From: Histomonas meleagridis
Taxonomy: Eukaryota > Parabasalia > Tritrichomonadida > Dientamoebidae
Direction of reading: 5' to 3'
Assembly: GCA_020186115.1 (NCBI GenBank)
Contig: WSYJ01000144.1
Span: forward strand, 310,001-374,000
Length of the DNA: 64,000 nucleotides
Positions 62,785-64,000 of the stretch are shown in pieces. The notes beneath the pieces were generated by a model. The model was not told the origin of the DNA. It searched no databases and saw only the letters and a list, made by a program, of their open reading frames with translations. Position 1 is the stretch's first letter, and the number at the start of each line of letters is the position of its first letter. A program made the translations under genes and the position numbers.

Positions 62785-62910
62785 AGCAACACAAAATTCG
62801 TGTGAAATCAATACTTTACTAAATGATGATCACGATTTCAAATGATTCAAGTCTAGACTTAAGTTTAATTAAGGATAGACAGCATGCTGTCTTCGCAAAG
62901 AACTTCGTTG
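62785..62910 (+). repeat. Chimeric junction made of two pieces of the right arm
   Basis: 62785-62894 repeats 61891-61990 in direct orientation (AGCAACACAAAATTCG to GCTGTCTTC), with a 9-10-bp insertion GATCACGATT. At TCTTC it switches to TTCGCAAAGAACTTCG, which is found at 62299-62314. The sequence then becomes unrelated. Confidence 0.75.
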
Positions 62911-63120
62911 AAACCCAAAACTGAATAAATTTTAGAATATAGATTCTAACTCTAGATTTAGCCTGTTAGCGCTTCCAGTTCACTCGTAGCACAAAATTAT
63001 TGTGTAGTTTATATTTTAACACGCCCTGTCATTTGCCTTTATTTGTTTGAATTTGACGTTACATTTATTTGAATTTGTTATCAATTCAAAAAGTGCTTTT
63101 TTTGGTCTTGGGGTATTGTA
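62911..63120. other. Intergenic
   Basis: Sequence between the rearrangement junction and the last BspA-like gene. No feature recognised. Confidence 0.3.
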
Positions 63121-64000
63121 ATGAAATCGGTTTTTTTCATTATATTGACTTTTTGTTATTTTAAGAGGTTCACCATGATGAAGAAATATTCCCTTGTTTT
63201 GGCTTTGCTTGCAGTGCGAATAATCTTTTTATTTGATATCTCCAATCAAGCAGTGATTAAAAATTTTGATTATATATTACAATTAGATGATGTTAAATCA
63301 GAATTTTCTTTTATATTTTTACAATTTGAGCCACACACAATAGGTATAATAGTTAATGCAAAAGAAAATGATTCATATTCTAATAAAACACAATTACCTT
63401 CGACAATCAAATATTTAAACTCAATCTTTGCAACCACTTCGATAAGTTTTAATTTAAATCATCACATTTATCTTATTTACAGGTGCTTTAAAAATGAAAT
63501 ATTTTTAAGAATTTTTTTTTTTTTTTTCAAATTTCCAATTATAATTTCATATATTTTTCTTGTGTTTATATTTAGCTTATACTTAAATAAGTCTAAAATA
63601 TCATTTTCAATTCAAAATCTTTTATTAAATGAAAGTTTAAAAGTTCCATTTGTTTTTGCATTATTTTTTATGAATGCTTTTCAAAAATTTATTGGTGAAA
63701 ATTCTACATTGATCATCAATGATTCCAATGATTTTGAAGATTCAAATAAAAATAATGCTTTTTATGTTATTATTAATGGTGTTGATGAAATTCCAAATGA
63801 AGCATTCAATAATTGTAAAACTATAACTCAAGTTAACATAGGAAATGAAGTTACAAAAATTGGAAATAAAGCATTTTACTTTTGTTCTGATTTATCAGTT
63901 GTTAACTTTGGTGTAAATATAAAAACAATCGGAGAAAGTGCATTCTCAAGTACAAATCTCGATAACATTACAGTTCCAAATTCAGTTGAAACAATTGGAT
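63121..64000 (+). CDS. BspA-like TpLRR protein, N-terminal part, runs off the window
   Basis: Open from 63121 to the window end with ATGs at 63121, 63175 and 63178; I cannot decide between them. The N-terminal region is unlike its relatives: about 200 residues with a hydrophobic leader (KKYSLVLALLAVRIIFLF) and a second strongly hydrophobic stretch near 63500-63590 (FFFFFKFPIIISYIFLVFIFSLYL), before the TpLRRs begin around 63770 (NGVDEIPNEAFNNCKTITQVNIGNEVTKIGNKAFYFC). A 16-T run codes for the Phe stretch, so a length error there would change the picture. It may be a multi-pass variant, or a fusion of an LRR gene to upstream sequence. Confidence 0.65.
   Translation, partial: MKSVFFIILTFCYFKRFTMMKKYSLVLALLAVRIIFLFDISNQAVIKNFDYILQLDDVKSEFSFIFLQFEPHTIGIIVNAKENDSYSNKTQLPSTIKYLNSIFATTSISFNLNHHIYLIYRCFKNEIFLRIFFFFFKFPIIISYIFLVFIFSLYLNKSKISFSIQNLLLNESLKVPFVFALFFMNAFQKFIGENSTLIINDSNDFEDSNKNNAFYVIINGVDEIPNEAFNNCKTITQVNIGNEVTKIGNKAFYFCSDLSVVNFGVNIKTIGESAFSSTNLDNITVPNSVETIG

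Noticed and set aside
1-64000. tRNA or rRNA genes
   Set aside because: I looked for TTCRANYC-type boxes and G+C-rich cloverleaf arms and found no convincing case. A covariance-model scan would be decisive and I could not run it.
1-64000. CRISPR array interpretation of the regular 170-bp repeats
   Set aside because: The repeating units encode ankyrin repeats, the spacers are homologous to each other rather than unique, and the host is eukaryotic.

Overview
The window looks like nuclear DNA of a trichomonad (parabasalid) flagellate, most plausibly Tritrichomonas or a close relative. The case is combined: strong A+T bias, short intergenic gaps, no recognisable GT-AG introns, several BspA-like TpLRR surface proteins with a Ser/Thr stalk and one membrane segment, several DUF3447/ankyrin genes, an axonemal dynein-docking protein, and a TAACGGT-type motif just upstream of many starts. 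The species is not settled from sequence alone.

Layout. 1-2465: 3' part of an ankyrin gene whose repeats are each separated by an intron-like spacer. 2.7-9.3 kb: a small GYPQP-repeat protein, a 1610-residue helical-repeat protein with a CHAT-like end, and a ubiquitin-like/S27a fusion. 9.6-18.7 kb: a Qc-SNARE, a second spacer-interrupted DUF3447/ankyrin gene (minus) broken by a small membrane-protein gene, a Rab6-like GTPase, a repetitive coiled-coil protein and alpha-SNAP. 19.0-25.4 kb: ankyrin debris, a proline-rich protein, a coiled-coil protein, ribosomal protein eS6 and a ubiquitin-like-domain protein. 25.7-28.8 kb: two tandem BspA-like genes. 29.4-31.5 kb: a third DUF3447/ankyrin gene with the same spacers. 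32.4-40.0 kb: a compact housekeeping block (membrane protein, ODAD1/DC2-like docking protein, RRP7, Sen2-type tRNA endonuclease, WD40 protein, SEL1L/Hrd3-like protein, Rab geranylgeranyltransferase beta). 40.4-45.0 kb: two more BspA-like genes. 45.4-48.3 kb: pseudogenes. 49.1-51.1 kb: a DDE transposase gene with one in-frame stop. 51.6-55.9 kb: PRP38 and a GAF/cyclic-nucleotide phosphodiesterase. 55.2-62.8 kb: a 2.45-kb inverted duplication of the phosphodiesterase 3' end and a BspA-like gene around a 2.7-kb spacer. 63.1-64.0 kb: the 5' end of another BspA-like gene.

The most unusual signal is in the ankyrin genes. In three arrays on both strands, successive ankyrin units recur at exactly 170 bp in 17 of 27 intervals. 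Two neighbouring unit pairs without a spacer are exactly 102 bp (34 codons) apart. Each spacer is therefore 68 nt, shifts the frame, is A+T rich and conserved in sequence. At least one spacer contains no GT dinucleotide, so ordinary GU-AG introns cannot explain it.

Many genes carry single-base frameshifts in homopolymers. The two arms of the inverted duplication disagree at exactly such runs, so many of these frameshifts may be assembly errors rather than true gene death. Coordinates of frameshifted genes below span the whole reconstructed reading path.

Functionally, several genes belong to membrane traffic (Rab6-like GTPase, Qc-SNARE, alpha-SNAP, RabGGTase beta, SEL1L-like ERAD component). 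They share no obvious co-regulation beyond the common promoter motif.
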